From an uncultured Oscillospiraceae bacterium (GTDB lineage: Bacteria > Bacillota > Clostridia > Oscillospirales > Oscillospiraceae), in NCBI GenBank assembly GCA_947585425.1, contig CANPWZ010000010.1, positions 1 to 60,516 of the forward strand: a stretch of DNA of 60,516 bases. The letters run 5' to 3'. Below are positions 15,562 to 24,238 of this stretch, piece after piece. The notes beneath the pieces are model-generated. The model searched no databases. It was given only the letters and a program-made list of their open reading frames with translations, and was not told the origin of the DNA. The position numbers and the translations under genes were made by a program. Each line of letters opens with the position of its first letter. Positions within the stretch are counted from its first letter, which is position 1.

Positions 15562-16067
15562 TGTCCGCACTCCTTTATGTACAGCTCCGCGATAATGGCC
15601 GCCGCCTCCTCCACCGTGTCGGTGTGGGAGACGGTGTGGCCGGCGTACTTCCGATAGAGGGGCAGCCGCTGGCGGTACAACGTCCACACCCGCTCTGTGT
15701 CCGCCCCGATGAGGGGCCGCCCCGAGTGGTCCTCCCCCAGGATGGCGGCCGGGTCCCGGTCCCGGAAAAAGACGACGCCGGTGGCCGACAGGGCCTCCAT
15801 ATTTTCCGGGCGGAGGACGATGCCGCCCCCGGTGGCGATGATGACGCCCTCCAGAGCGGCGGCCTGTTTGGCGGCGGCGGTCTCCATATCCCGGAAGGCG
15901 TCCTCCCCGTGGTCGGCGAAGATGTCCGGGATGGAGCGGCCCGCGGCCTGCTCCACCAGATCGTCGGTGTCTACGGCGGGCATATCCAGCAGGGCGGACA
16001 GGGCCTCGCTGATCTTGGTCTTGCCGGAGCCCGGCATACCGATGAGGACGAGATTTTTGCGGGGCAT
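15558..16067 (-). CDS. aroK: Shikimate kinase
   Basis: The 169-residue kinase phosphorylates shikimate at O3. Walker A GMPGSGKTK, the DTDD substrate motif, ATGGGIV, the lid segment SGRPLI and a C-terminal adenine-binding Arg region are visible. It lies 13 bp after pheA and overlaps aroQ by 4 bp. Confidence 0.95.
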   Translation of the reverse strand: MPRKNLVLIGMPGSGKTKISEALSALLDMPAVDTDDLVEQAAGRSIPDIFADHGEDAFRDMETAAAKQAAALEGVIIATGGGIVLRPENMEALSATGVVFFRDRDPAAILGEDHSGRPLIGADTERVWTLYRQRLPLYRKYAGHTVSHTDTVEEAAAIIAELYIKECGQ

Positions 16068-16080
16068 GGGACCCCCTCCC

Positions 16081-17232
16081 TCAGTTCAGGTTGGATTTGA
16101 AATTGCCCAGCACCCTGAAGTCCCCGGTGGTCTGGGCCAGCTCCAGCAGGGCGTCGGCGGCCTCGGGGTCGTCCAGCGCGCCGGTGAACTCCAAAAAGAA
16201 CATGTACTCCCAGTTCCGCTCGGGCAGGGGCCGGGACTCCAGCTTCACCATGTTCAGCCCGTGGACGGCAAAGGTGGACAGGATCTCGTGGAGGGACCCC
16301 GCCTCGTGGGGGATGACGAACACGGTGCTGATCTTGTCCGCGCCGGGGCGCAGCTCCATCCGGGGGGAGACCACCACGAAGCGGGTGGTGTTCTGGGTGT
16401 TGTGGTTGATGGCGCGGGCCAGGATCTCCAGCCCGTAGATGGCGGCGGCCCGCTCCGAGCAAATGGCCGCCTTGGTGAGGTCGCCGCTGGAGGCCACCAT
16501 CTGGGCGGAGCCGGCGGTGTCCGCCTGGGGCACCTGCTTCCAGTCCGGGTGGGCGTTCAGATACCGCTCGCACTGGAACAGCCCCTGCTCGTGGGAGTAG
16601 ACGTGGGTGATGCCTTCCAATGTGGCCCCCGGCAGGGCCATGAGGCAGTGTTCCACCTTCACCGTGGTCTCCCCGACGATGAAGCATTCATACTGGGCCA
16701 TCAGATCGTAGATCTGCCGGATGGCCCCGGTGGAGGAGTTCTCGATGGGCACCACGGCGTAGTCGGCCCGGCCCTCCTTCACGGCGGCGAAGCAGTCCTC
16801 GAACTGCTCCAGTCCGGCGGCGTCCACCCCCTCCCCGAAGAAGTTGACGGCGGCCTGTTCACTGTACGCGCCGGGGACCCCCTGATAGACCACTCTGGGG
16901 TTCTCGATGGGCCGGCGGACCCGGATGCGGGCCTCCCCGTAGCGGGCCAGGCCGGGGTTGGCGTCCTCCGCCCCCATCAGGTCCCGCTGCTGCCGGCGGG
17001 ACAGGGACAGGATGGTCTGGAACAGGGTGATGGCGGCCGGCCGCAGGGCGGGCCCCGCCAGCTCCCCTTTGTTTTGAAGCACCTGCCGCTCCCGCTCCTC
17101 GTCCAGCACGGGGATGCCGTTGGCCTTTTTGTACTCCCCCACCTGCCGGGTGACCTCCATCCGGCGGCGGAACAGCTCCACCAGTTCCCGGTCGATGACG
17201 TCGATTTGGGCGCGGTATTCCTCCAGTTCCAT
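16081..17232 (-). CDS. pheA: Bifunctional chorismate mutase / prephenate dehydratase
   Basis: Converts chorismate to phenylpyruvate for phenylalanine synthesis. The 383-residue protein has an AroQ-type chorismate mutase at residues about 1-85 (YRAQIDVIDRELVELFRRR). The prephenate dehydratase domain (about 105-290) carries GVPGAYSEQAA, the NSSTG active-site motif and the TTRF segment. A C-terminal ACT domain follows, with GSLHE and the ESRP feedback motif that binds phenylalanine. The ATG at 17232 is 8 nt after GAGGAG. The GTG at 17241 overlaps that site. No tyrA lies in the window. Confidence 0.94.
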   Translation of the reverse strand: MELEEYRAQIDVIDRELVELFRRRMEVTRQVGEYKKANGIPVLDEERERQVLQNKGELAGPALRPAAITLFQTILSLSRRQQRDLMGAEDANPGLARYGEARIRVRRPIENPRVVYQGVPGAYSEQAAVNFFGEGVDAAGLEQFEDCFAAVKEGRADYAVVPIENSSTGAIRQIYDLMAQYECFIVGETTVKVEHCLMALPGATLEGITHVYSHEQGLFQCERYLNAHPDWKQVPQADTAGSAQMVASSGDLTKAAICSERAAAIYGLEILARAINHNTQNTTRFVVVSPRMELRPGADKISTVFVIPHEAGSLHEILSTFAVHGLNMVKLESRPLPERNWEYMFFLEFTGALDDPEAADALLELAQTTGDFRVLGNFKSNLN

Positions 17233-17244
17233 GCTCATCACTCC

Positions 17245-18291
17245 TCAAATGCCCATGAGTTCACAGGCGGCCAGGGCGGCGGCGGCCTCGATGACCGGCA
17301 CCGCCCGGTGGACCACGCAGGGGTCGTGGCGGCCCTGGAGCTCCAGCACGGCGTTGGCGTTTTTGGCCATGTCCACGGTGAACTGGGGCCGCGCGATGGA
17401 GGGGGTGGGCCGCATGGTGACCTCGAAGGTCACCGGCATGCCGTTGGTGATGCCGCCGTTGATCCCCCCGGCGCAGTTCTGCTCGGCCTTCACCGAGCCG
17501 TCGCCGTCCACATAGAGGGGATCGTTGGCCTCGGACCCCCGCATGAGGCCGAAGGCCACCCCGGCCCCGAAGGCCACCGCCTTTACCGCGGGGACGGCGA
17601 ACAGGTACTGGGAGAAGACGCCCTCGGCGTTCCGGCCGAAGTCCGGCCCGCCCAGGCCGGCGGGGAGGCCGAACACCCCGCACTCGATGGCCCCGCCTAC
17701 GCTGTCCAGGTCCCGTTTGGCCTCCAAAATGGCCTCCTGCATCCGCTGCCCCGCCTGGTCGTTCAGCACGGGGAAGTCCTTGCGCTGGGCGGCCAGCAGG
17801 GCGTCCAGGTCCTCCAGCGGATCGTCGCCGATCCCGTAGACCGAGCTGATGTGGGCGGCCACGGCCACGCCGCGTTTGGCCAAAACCTGCTTGGCCACCG
17901 CCCCGGCGAACACCAGGGGCGCGGTGAGCCGCCCGGAGAAGTGGCCGCCGCCCCGGTAGTCGTTGAAGCCCTCATAGCGGACATGGGCGGCATAGTCGGC
18001 GTGGCCGGGCCGGGCCAGATCCTTTGTGCGCTCATAGTCCCCCGAGCGGGTGTCGGTGTTCTGGATGACGGCGCAGAGGGGCGCGCCGGTGGTTTTCCCC
18101 TCGAACACGCCGGAGAGGATGTGGGGCTCGTCCCCCTCCTTCCGGGCGGTGGAGAGGGCGCTCTTCCCCGGAGCGCGGCGGGCCAGATCGAAACTCACCG
18201 CCTCCAGATCCAGCTCCAGGCCGGCGGGGACCCCCTCCAGCACCACGCCAATGGCGGGGCCGTGGGACTCGCCGAAGATGGTATACTTCAT
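17245..18291 (-). CDS. aroC: Chorismate synthase
   Basis: Eliminates phosphate from EPSP using reduced FMN. The 348 residues contain the family signatures GESHGPAIGVVLEGVPAG, the HADYAAH region and RYEGFNDYRGGGHFSGR, and the C-terminal GRHDPCV. It starts 3 bp after the aroA stop. The ribosome binding site of the next gene, pheA, lies directly after the aroC stop codon. Confidence 0.95.
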   Translation of the reverse strand: MKYTIFGESHGPAIGVVLEGVPAGLELDLEAVSFDLARRAPGKSALSTARKEGDEPHILSGVFEGKTTGAPLCAVIQNTDTRSGDYERTKDLARPGHADYAAHVRYEGFNDYRGGGHFSGRLTAPLVFAGAVAKQVLAKRGVAVAAHISSVYGIGDDPLEDLDALLAAQRKDFPVLNDQAGQRMQEAILEAKRDLDSVGGAIECGVFGLPAGLGGPDFGRNAEGVFSQYLFAVPAVKAVAFGAGVAFGLMRGSEANDPLYVDGDGSVKAEQNCAGGINGGITNGMPVTFEVTMRPTPSIARPQFTVDMAKNANAVLELQGRHDPCVVHRAVPVIEAAAALAACELMGI

Positions 18292-18294
18292 GGC

Positions 18295-19473
18295 TCACAC
18301 CTCGCTGCGGACGATCTTTCCGCCCAGTTTCTCGTAGTCCTCCCAGAAGGCGGGGTAGGACTTGGCCACGCACTCCGCCCCGGCGATGGCGACGGGCCTT
18401 TCGCATCTGGTGGCGGCGATGGCCGCCATCATGACGATACGGTGGTCGTTGTGGCCGTCTACGGTGACGCCGCCGGGGAGGGAGTCCTTCCCGTGGATCG
18501 TCAAACTGTCGGGGGATTCCTCCACCTGGGCTCCCAGGGCGGTGAGCACCTGGGTGACGGCGGAGAGCCGGTCGCTCTCCTTCATGCGGAGGCGGGCGGC
18601 GTTGACCAGCCGGGTGGTCCCCTGCCGCACGGCGGCCATAGCCGCCAGGGGGGGCGCCAGGTCGGGACACTGGGACACGTCCAGCTCCACGTCCCCCGGC
18701 CTGGACAGCAGCTCGGCCTGAGCGGCCACCACCTTGTCGCCTTGCGTGGAGCGGAGGTCCAGGCCCACGGCCCTGACCTTGTTCCCCAGGACGTAGGCGG
18801 CGTACCAGAAGCCCGCCTGAGACCAGTCGGCCTCGACGGTGAAGTCCCGGGGGCGGAACCTCTGGCCGCCGGGGACGCGGAAGCGCCGGTAATGGTCGTT
18901 ATCCACCGCCACGCCGAACCGATCCAGCACGTCCAGGGTCATGGAAACGTAGTCCCGGCTCTCCAGCGGGGTGGTGAGGACGATCTCGCTGTCTCCATCC
19001 AGCAGGGGCAGGGCGTACAGCAGCCCGGTGACGAACTGGGAGGACACGTCTCCCCGAAGGCGGTATTCCCCGGCGGGCAGAGCCCCCCGGACGGTCAAAA
19101 CGCCGTCTTTTTGCTCATAGAAGACGCCTTTTTCCTCAAAGATCTCGAAATAGGGCCCCTGGGGGCGCTCCATGAGCCGCCCGTGGCCGGTGAACCGGGC
19201 CCCGCCCCGGAGGGCCAGGGCCACGGGGATCAAAAATCGCAGGGTGGAGCCGCTCTCGCCGCAGTCCAGCGGGGGAAGGGCGCCGTCAGGCGCGGCCAGC
19301 AGGGCGGATACGCAGGCTTGGGTGGCCTCGATGTCCCGGGAGGGGGACAGGTTGGTCAGTTTCCCCTCCCCGCCCGACAGGGCCAGGGCCAGCACCGCCC
19401 GGTGGGCCTGGGACTTGGAGGCGGGGGGCGTGACCGTCCCGGCCAGCCTCGCGGGCGTGATGGTGATGTTCAT
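18295..19473 (-). CDS. aroA: 3-phosphoshikimate 1-carboxyvinyltransferase (EPSP synthase)
   Basis: Transfers enolpyruvyl from PEP to shikimate-3-phosphate. The 392-residue protein has PPASKSQAHRAVL near the N-terminus, DCGESGSTLRFLIPVAL, and the C-terminal RMKESDR and DGHNDHRIVMM motifs. It is somewhat shorter than the common 425-430 residues but all core motifs are present. Within the PEP-binding stretch GxSGTxxR it reads GESGSTLR, as in many Firmicute enzymes. It follows aroB by 4 bp. Confidence 0.94.
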   Translation of the reverse strand: MNITITPARLAGTVTPPASKSQAHRAVLALALSGGEGKLTNLSPSRDIEATQACVSALLAAPDGALPPLDCGESGSTLRFLIPVALALRGGARFTGHGRLMERPQGPYFEIFEEKGVFYEQKDGVLTVRGALPAGEYRLRGDVSSQFVTGLLYALPLLDGDSEIVLTTPLESRDYVSMTLDVLDRFGVAVDNDHYRRFRVPGGQRFRPRDFTVEADWSQAGFWYAAYVLGNKVRAVGLDLRSTQGDKVVAAQAELLSRPGDVELDVSQCPDLAPPLAAMAAVRQGTTRLVNAARLRMKESDRLSAVTQVLTALGAQVEESPDSLTIHGKDSLPGGVTVDGHNDHRIVMMAAIAATRCERPVAIAGAECVAKSYPAFWEDYEKLGGKIVRSEV

Positions 19474-19477
19474 GCGC

Positions 19478-20557
19478 TCACCCCTTGTAAACGGCCTCCA
19501 GCGTGCGGAGGACCGCGTCTTTTTCCATCTTCACGGGCACGGCGCGGCCCATTTTCTCCAGCAAGATGAGGCTGATCCGGCTGCCGGCGCTCTTTTTGTC
19601 CAGGCCGACGGCCTCCACGATGGTCTCCCAGTCGCAGGAGATGTGGGTGGGCAGGCCCAGGGCGGCCACGGCGTTTTCGATCTTTGCGGGGACATCGGCG
19701 GGGGTGACCCCCAGACTGGCGCCCAGCCTGGCGGCCACGCACATACCGGCGGCCACCGCCTCCCCGTGGCTCCACTGAGTGTAATGGCCCGCCTTTTCAA
19801 AGGCGTGGCCCACCGTGTGGCCAAAGTTCAGGATCATGCGCAGGCCGGTGTCCCGCTCATCCTCCATGACCACCTGCCGTTTAATATCGCAGCAGGTATA
19901 CAGGATGTGTTCAATATCGGCCATCAGCGCCTCCCGGGAGGGCCGGGCGGCCAGGAACTCAAAGAAGTCCCCGTCCCAAATGCAGCCGTATTTCAGCACC
20001 TCCGCCATCCCTGCCATGAACACGGGCAGAGGGAGGGTGTCCAGGGCGTCGGGGTCCATGAGCACCAGCCTGGGCTGCCAGAAGGCCCCGGCCAGGTTCT
20101 TGCCGTGGTCCAGGTCCACCGCCACCTTGCCGCCCACGCTGCTGTCCACCTGGGCCAGGAGGGTGGTGGGGATCTGCACGAAGTCCACCCCCCGGAGGAT
20201 GGTGGCGGCGGCGAAGCCCGCCAGATCGCCGATGACCCCTCCGCCCAGGGCGACCACCCCGTCGGTGCGGGTGAGGCCGAACTCCATCATCCGCTCCCAG
20301 AGGGTGAGCAGCATGGGGCCGCACTTGGTCTCCTCCCCGGCGGGGAGGACGGCGGCGGCGGTCTCGAACCCGGCGGCCTTCAGGCTGCCCTCCACCCGGT
20401 CCAGGTACAGGGGGGCCACGTTGCCGTCGGTGATCACGAACAGGCGGCGGGCGCTGGGACAGACGGCCCGGATATGCTCCCCGGCGGCGTCCAGCAGGCC
20501 GCGCTCGATGAGGATGTCGTATTCCCGGCCCGGCAGGGCCACAGTCAAGGCCTTCAT
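19478..20557 (-). CDS. aroB: 3-dehydroquinate synthase
   Basis: The NAD- and Zn-dependent cyclisation of DAHP. The 359-residue protein contains ALGGGVIGDLAGFAA, PTTLLAQVDSSVGGK, the Zn-ligand region MAEVLKYG and NFGHTVGHAFE, and the usual C-terminal ARL and IPxxI-like segments. It lies 4 bp after aroF and 4 bp before aroA. Confidence 0.95.
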   Translation of the reverse strand: MKALTVALPGREYDILIERGLLDAAGEHIRAVCPSARRLFVITDGNVAPLYLDRVEGSLKAAGFETAAAVLPAGEETKCGPMLLTLWERMMEFGLTRTDGVVALGGGVIGDLAGFAAATILRGVDFVQIPTTLLAQVDSSVGGKVAVDLDHGKNLAGAFWQPRLVLMDPDALDTLPLPVFMAGMAEVLKYGCIWDGDFFEFLAARPSREALMADIEHILYTCCDIKRQVVMEDERDTGLRMILNFGHTVGHAFEKAGHYTQWSHGEAVAAGMCVAARLGASLGVTPADVPAKIENAVAALGLPTHISCDWETIVEAVGLDKKSAGSRISLILLEKMGRAVPVKMEKDAVLRTLEAVYKG

Positions 20558-20561
20558 CGCG

Positions 20562-21581
20562 TCACGCCAGGGTCTTGCCCACCAGTGAGACCAGCGGCTT
20601 GATCTGATCCATCAGGTGCTGGAAGGACTCGGGGGTGAGGGACTGCTGCCCGTCGCACTTGGCGTGGGGCGGGTCGTTGTGGACCTCCACCATGATGCCG
20701 TCGGCCCCAACGGCGGCGGCGGCCATGGCCAGGGGCTCCACCATCCAGTACATGCCGGCGGCGTGGGAGGGGTCCACGATGATGGGCAGGTGGCTCATGC
20801 GCCGGATGGCCGGGATGGCGGACAGGTCCAAGGTGTTCCGGGTGTAGGTCTCGAAGGTGCGCACCCCCCGCTCGCAGAGGATGACGTTCTCGTTGCCGGC
20901 GGCCATGATGTACTCCGCCGACATGATCCACTCCTCATAGGTGTTGGAGAGCCCCCGCTTCAGCAGGATGGGCTTGGACATCTTGCCCGCCTCTTTCAGC
21001 AGGTCGAAGTTCTGCATGTTCCGGGCGCCGATCTGGACCAGGTCCACCTCGTTCTCGAACAGCTCGCAGTATTTGGGGCTCATCAGCTCGGTGACGATGG
21101 GCAGGCCGGTGGCCGCTTTGGCCTCCAGCAGCAGGTCCAGGCCGGGGGTCCCCATGCCCTGGAAGGAGTAGGGGGAGGTGCGGGGCTTGAATGCGCCGCC
21201 CCGGAGCATGGAGGCCCCGGAGGCCATCACGTCCCGGGCCACCTCCACGATCTGCTCCTCGCTCTCCACCGAGCAGGGCCCGGCGATGACGGCGAAGGTG
21301 CCGCCCCCAACCTTGACCCCGTTCACATCCACCACGGTGTCCTCCGGGTGGAACTTGCGGTTGGCCTTTTTATAGGGCTCCTGCACCCGCATGACCCGCT
21401 CCACATCCTCGTTCATGGACAGCTTGTCCATGTCGATGTGGGTGGTGTCCCCTACGAGCCCCAGGATGGAGCAGTCCACGCCGTTGGTAATGCCCACCTT
21501 GACCCCGTGATCCTTCTCCAGACGGGCCACCAGGGCCCTGATCTTCGCCTGGCTGGTGCCGGGCTTCATGACGATTACCAT
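20562..21581 (-). CDS. aroF: 3-deoxy-7-phosphoheptulonate synthase (type I-beta, N-terminal regulatory domain)
   Basis: The entry enzyme of the shikimate pathway. The 339-residue protein has an N-terminal FeS-/ACT-like regulatory domain of about 70 residues, typical of the Thermotoga-like subtype. The catalytic domain follows, with AGPCSVESEEQ, LRGGAFKPRTSPYSFQG, LLKRGLSNT and DPSHAAG. The ATG at 21581 has AAAGGG about 11 nt upstream, and the longer frame is not supported. It is the first gene of the nine-gene operon. The regulatory domain suggests feedback control by an aromatic amino acid. Confidence 0.93.
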   Translation of the reverse strand: MVIVMKPGTSQAKIRALVARLEKDHGVKVGITNGVDCSILGLVGDTTHIDMDKLSMNEDVERVMRVQEPYKKANRKFHPEDTVVDVNGVKVGGGTFAVIAGPCSVESEEQIVEVARDVMASGASMLRGGAFKPRTSPYSFQGMGTPGLDLLLEAKAATGLPIVTELMSPKYCELFENEVDLVQIGARNMQNFDLLKEAGKMSKPILLKRGLSNTYEEWIMSAEYIMAAGNENVILCERGVRTFETYTRNTLDLSAIPAIRRMSHLPIIVDPSHAAGMYWMVEPLAMAAAAVGADGIMVEVHNDPPHAKCDGQQSLTPESFQHLMDQIKPLVSLVGKTLA

Positions 21582-21618
21582 AATGAGTACATCCCTTTCG
21601 ATGGATTTTGCCGGTCCC

Positions 21619-21647
21619 AGCATATAGCGGACGGCGGCAAAATGCAA
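21619..21647 (-). promoter_or_regulatory. Promoter of the aro operon
   Basis: TTGCAT (21642-21647), 17 bp and TATGCT (21619-21624) on the minus strand, with a leader of about 30 nt. No T-box or tryptophan/tyrosine attenuator is visible. Confidence 0.6.
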
Positions 21648-21659
21648 GTCTTTTTTGCT

Positions 21660-22052
21660 TTAATAGAGAGAAGCGGGCCCAAATCCGTGGGGCATCAGCT
21701 CCCGGAGGGCGACCTTCACGAAGTTTCGGTCCCGGTTGGCGCAGAGCACCTCCATGTCCGGGGCGAACTCATAGAGCATCTGGCGGCAGGCGCCGCAGGG
21801 CCAGCAGTAGTCCTCCCCCATGCCGGCGATGGCGATCCGCGCCGGGTCCCGATGGCCCTCGCTCACCGCTTTCAGCAGGGCGCATCGCTCGGCGCAGATG
21901 GCGGAGCCGTAGGCGGCGTTCTCCACGTTGCAGCCGGTGAACACCGAGCCGTCCGCCGTCTCCAGGGCGGCCCCCACGGGGAATTTGGAGTAGGGGACAT
22001 AGGCGCGCTCCAGCATGGTGAAGGCCAGATCGACGAGTTCGCGGTCGGTCAT
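21660..22052 (-). CDS. cdd: Cytidine deaminase
   Basis: Deaminates cytidine and deoxycytidine for pyrimidine salvage. The 130-residue protein is the homotetrameric type with three Cys zinc ligands: ICAERCA, with the catalytic Glu, and WPCGACRQ. The ATG at 22052 is preceded by AAAGGAGG at good spacing, and the longer frame is spurious. It ends 78 bp upstream of aroF in the same direction, but aroF has its own promoter. Confidence 0.93.
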   Translation of the reverse strand: MTDRELVDLAFTMLERAYVPYSKFPVGAALETADGSVFTGCNVENAAYGSAICAERCALLKAVSEGHRDPARIAIAGMGEDYCWPCGACRQMLYEFAPDMEVLCANRDRNFVKVALRELMPHGFGPASLY

Positions 22053-22140
22053 GACAAGGGCCTCCTTTCCTGTGTTTTTCCCATTATAACAGATTCCCCG
22101 GCGAAAGGGAAGGGGCACGTCTGTCGTGATCAAATGACGA

Positions 22141-22168
22141 TTGACAAATCCGCCGCTGAGATTATAAT
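22141..22168 (+). promoter_or_regulatory. Promoter of the EIIC-like permease gene
   Basis: TTGACA (22141-22146), a 16-bp spacer and TATAAT (22163-22168). Confidence 0.75.
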
Positions 22169-22208
22169 AGTCCGCAACAGAGTTTTCTCTGCCGCGGACT
22201 GTTTTTTG
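22169..22208 (+). promoter_or_regulatory. Terminator-like hairpin directly after a -10 box
   Basis: Two stacked stems (22169-22175 with 22194-22200, and CAGAG with CTCTG inside) are followed by GTTTTTTG. The left arm touches the -10 box, so a transcript starting about 22175 would lack it. The hairpin can therefore only form fully in RNA from an upstream start, or as a DNA cruciform or operator. Confidence 0.5.
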
Positions 22209-22233
22209 TGTACGTGGAAAGGCGGTATTCGCA

Positions 22234-23307
22234 ATGGAAAAAGTGAAGGCGTTTTTAAAGCGGAAGAACATCGTGTTCTCTGCGAAGCGCTACGGCATCG
22301 ACGCCCTGGGGGCCATGGCCCAGGGCCTGTTCTGCTCCCTGCTCATCGGCACCATCATCAAGACCCTGGGGACCCAGCTGGGGGTGCAGTTCCTCACCGA
22401 CATCGGCACCTACGCCATGGGGGTGTCCGGCCCGGCTATGGCGGTGGCCATCGGCTATGCGTTGAAGGCCGACCCCATGGTGCTGTTCTCCCTGGCCGCC
22501 GTGGGGGCCTCCGCCAACGCGGAGGGCGGGGCCGGCGGGCCCCTGGCGGTGCTCATCATCGCCATCGTGGCCGCCGAATGTGGCAAGGCGGTGAGCAAGG
22601 AGACCAAGGTGGACATCCTGGTGACCCCCGCCGTTACCATCCTGGTGGGGGTGGCCCTGGCCAAGCTCATCGCGCCCCCCATCGGCACGGCGGCGGGCGC
22701 CTTCGGCGACCTCATCGACAACGCCACCAAACTCCAGCCCTTCTGGATGGGCATCGCCGTGTCGGTGCTGGTGGGCGTGGCTCTGACGCTGCCCATCTCC
22801 TCCGCCGCCATCTGCCAGGTGCTGGCCCTGACGGGCCTCGCCGGCGGGGCCGCCGTGGCGGGGTGCTGCGCCCAGATGGTGGGCTTTGCCGTCATGAGTT
22901 TCCGGGAGAACAAGTGGGGCGGGCTGGTGAGCCAGGGCCTTGGCACCTCCATGCTGCAAATGCCCAACATCATCAAGAATCCCCGTATCTGGATCCCGCC
23001 CACCCTGGCCTCCGCCATCACGGGGCCCGTCGCTACCTGCGTGTTCAAATTGCAGATGAACGGGGCCCCCATCAACTCCGGCATGGGCACCTGCGGCCTC
23101 TGCGGGCCCATCGGGGTATGGACCGGCTGGCTGGCCCCCGGGGAGGAGGCCCTGGCCAAAGGGGCCGCCGCCATCAGCCCCGCCGCCTTCGACTGGCTGG
23201 GGATGGCCCTGGTGTGCTTCCTCCTGCCCGCGGTGCTGTCCTGGGTGTTCTGCCTGGCGCTGCGGAAGCTCGGGTGGATCAAAGAGGGAGATTTGAAGCT
23301 GGACTGA
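22234..23307 (+). CDS. PTS EIIC-like membrane transporter (PF13303 type)
   Basis: The 357-residue membrane protein has about eight to ten hydrophobic helices. The N-terminal KRYGIDALGAMAQGLF and the GTIIKTLG and QMNGAPINSGMG segments are typical of the family annotated as PTS transporter subunit IIC (PTS_EIIC_2). No EIIA, EIIB or HPr gene is nearby, so energy coupling and substrate cannot be stated. Start ATG 22234 is preceded by GGAAAGGCGG. It stands alone and ends at a strong terminator. Confidence 0.78.
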   Translation: MEKVKAFLKRKNIVFSAKRYGIDALGAMAQGLFCSLLIGTIIKTLGTQLGVQFLTDIGTYAMGVSGPAMAVAIGYALKADPMVLFSLAAVGASANAEGGAGGPLAVLIIAIVAAECGKAVSKETKVDILVTPAVTILVGVALAKLIAPPIGTAAGAFGDLIDNATKLQPFWMGIAVSVLVGVALTLPISSAAICQVLALTGLAGGAAVAGCCAQMVGFAVMSFRENKWGGLVSQGLGTSMLQMPNIIKNPRIWIPPTLASAITGPVATCVFKLQMNGAPINSGMGTCGLCGPIGVWTGWLAPGEEALAKGAAAISPAAFDWLGMALVCFLLPAVLSWVFCLALRKLGWIKEGDLKLD

Positions 23308-23322
23308 GCGCGATCGGCGAAG

Positions 23323-23354
23323 AAGGGCGGCATGGCCTGGGCCATGCCGCCCTT
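23323..23354. terminator. Bidirectional terminator
   Basis: A 15-bp perfect stem (23323-23337 with 23340-23354) is followed by TT on the plus strand. It lies between converging genes. Confidence 0.82.
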
Positions 23355-24101
23355 TTATGTCCCGCTCTCCGGCGGCAGCCTGCGGTAGACCTTCCCGTTC
23401 TCCGGCGTCACCCCCCGGAGGGCGAACAGTTCCTCCACCGTGACGAAGGTGTAGCCCTTTGCCATCAGCTCGTCCACCGCCTCCAGGGCGGCGTCCACGC
23501 TGGCGTCGTAGATGTCGTGGAGGAGGATGACGTCCCCGTCCTGGGCGTTGTCCACGATGTGGGCGGCGATGCGGGCGGCGTCGTGATCCGACCAGTCCTC
23601 CGGGTCCACCGACCACAGGATGAGGGGGGAGGCGGCCCGGTCCTCCACCGCGTGGCTGATCATGCCGTAGGGAGGCCGGAGCATATAGTCCTCCGGGCCC
23701 AGCAGGGCGGTGAGGGTGAAGCGGAGCTGGTCCACCTCGGCGGAGAAGTCGGCGGGGCCCAGGCCGGCCAGGGCCTTGTGGTGGGCGGTGTGCATGCCGA
23801 TCTGGTGGCCCTCGTTCGCCATTCGGCGGAGCAGGTCCTCGTTGCCCTCCACCTGGACCCCCAGCACGAAGAAGGTGCAGCGGACCCCCCGCCGGGAGAG
23901 GCCGTCCAGCAGGCGGGGGGTGGTCTCGGGCTTGGGCCCGTCGTCAAAGGTGAGGGCCACGAAGGGGCCCGCCGGCAGGGAGGCGTTTGCGGAGGCCGTC
24001 GCCGAGGGGCGGTACAGGTCCCACAGCACCGGCTGTTCCATGAGCAGCAGCAGCGCCGTGGCCAGAATGTAGAGTTTTGCCTGTCGGATCCGTTTGCCCA
24101 T
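23355..24101 (-). CDS. Polysaccharide deacetylase (NodB / CE4)
   Basis: The protein has one N-terminal membrane segment (YILATALLLLM) and an external NodB domain. The CE4 motifs are present: TFDDGP with the catalytic Asp, HTAHH metal site (His-x3-His), RPPYG, DPEDW and LLHDI. Such enzymes deacetylate peptidoglycan GlcNAc or other surface glycans, and a PdaA/PdaB-type sporulation role is possible but unproven. The ATG at 24101 lies 11 nt after AAAGGA, and GTG at 24110 is the alternative. 248 residues. Confidence 0.88.
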   Translation of the reverse strand: MGKRIRQAKLYILATALLLLMEQPVLWDLYRPSATASANASLPAGPFVALTFDDGPKPETTPRLLDGLSRRGVRCTFFVLGVQVEGNEDLLRRMANEGHQIGMHTAHHKALAGLGPADFSAEVDQLRFTLTALLGPEDYMLRPPYGMISHAVEDRAASPLILWSVDPEDWSDHDAARIAAHIVDNAQDGDVILLHDIYDASVDAALEAVDELMAKGYTFVTVEELFALRGVTPENGKVYRRLPPESGT

Positions 24102-24152
24102 GGCCGGCACCGTCCTTTGCGTAGTCGGGGACAGTATGCCCCAAAAACGGGG

Positions 24153-24181
24153 TTGCTATTTGGACGGGATTTCTGTATAAT
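24153..24181 (+). promoter_or_regulatory. Promoter of the lrp-aminotransferase operon
   Basis: TTGCTA (24153-24158), 17 bp and TATAAT (24176-24181). Confidence 0.7.
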
Positions 24182-24238
24182 ATATAGTTAAGAAATTTGT
24201 GCCGGCGGGGACAGCCGCCGGAGCAGGAGGGACTGCCG

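Noticed and set aside
15697-19569. 1290-codon plus-strand frame across the aro operon
   Set aside because: It crosses seven certain genes on the other strand and has the composition of a shadow frame.
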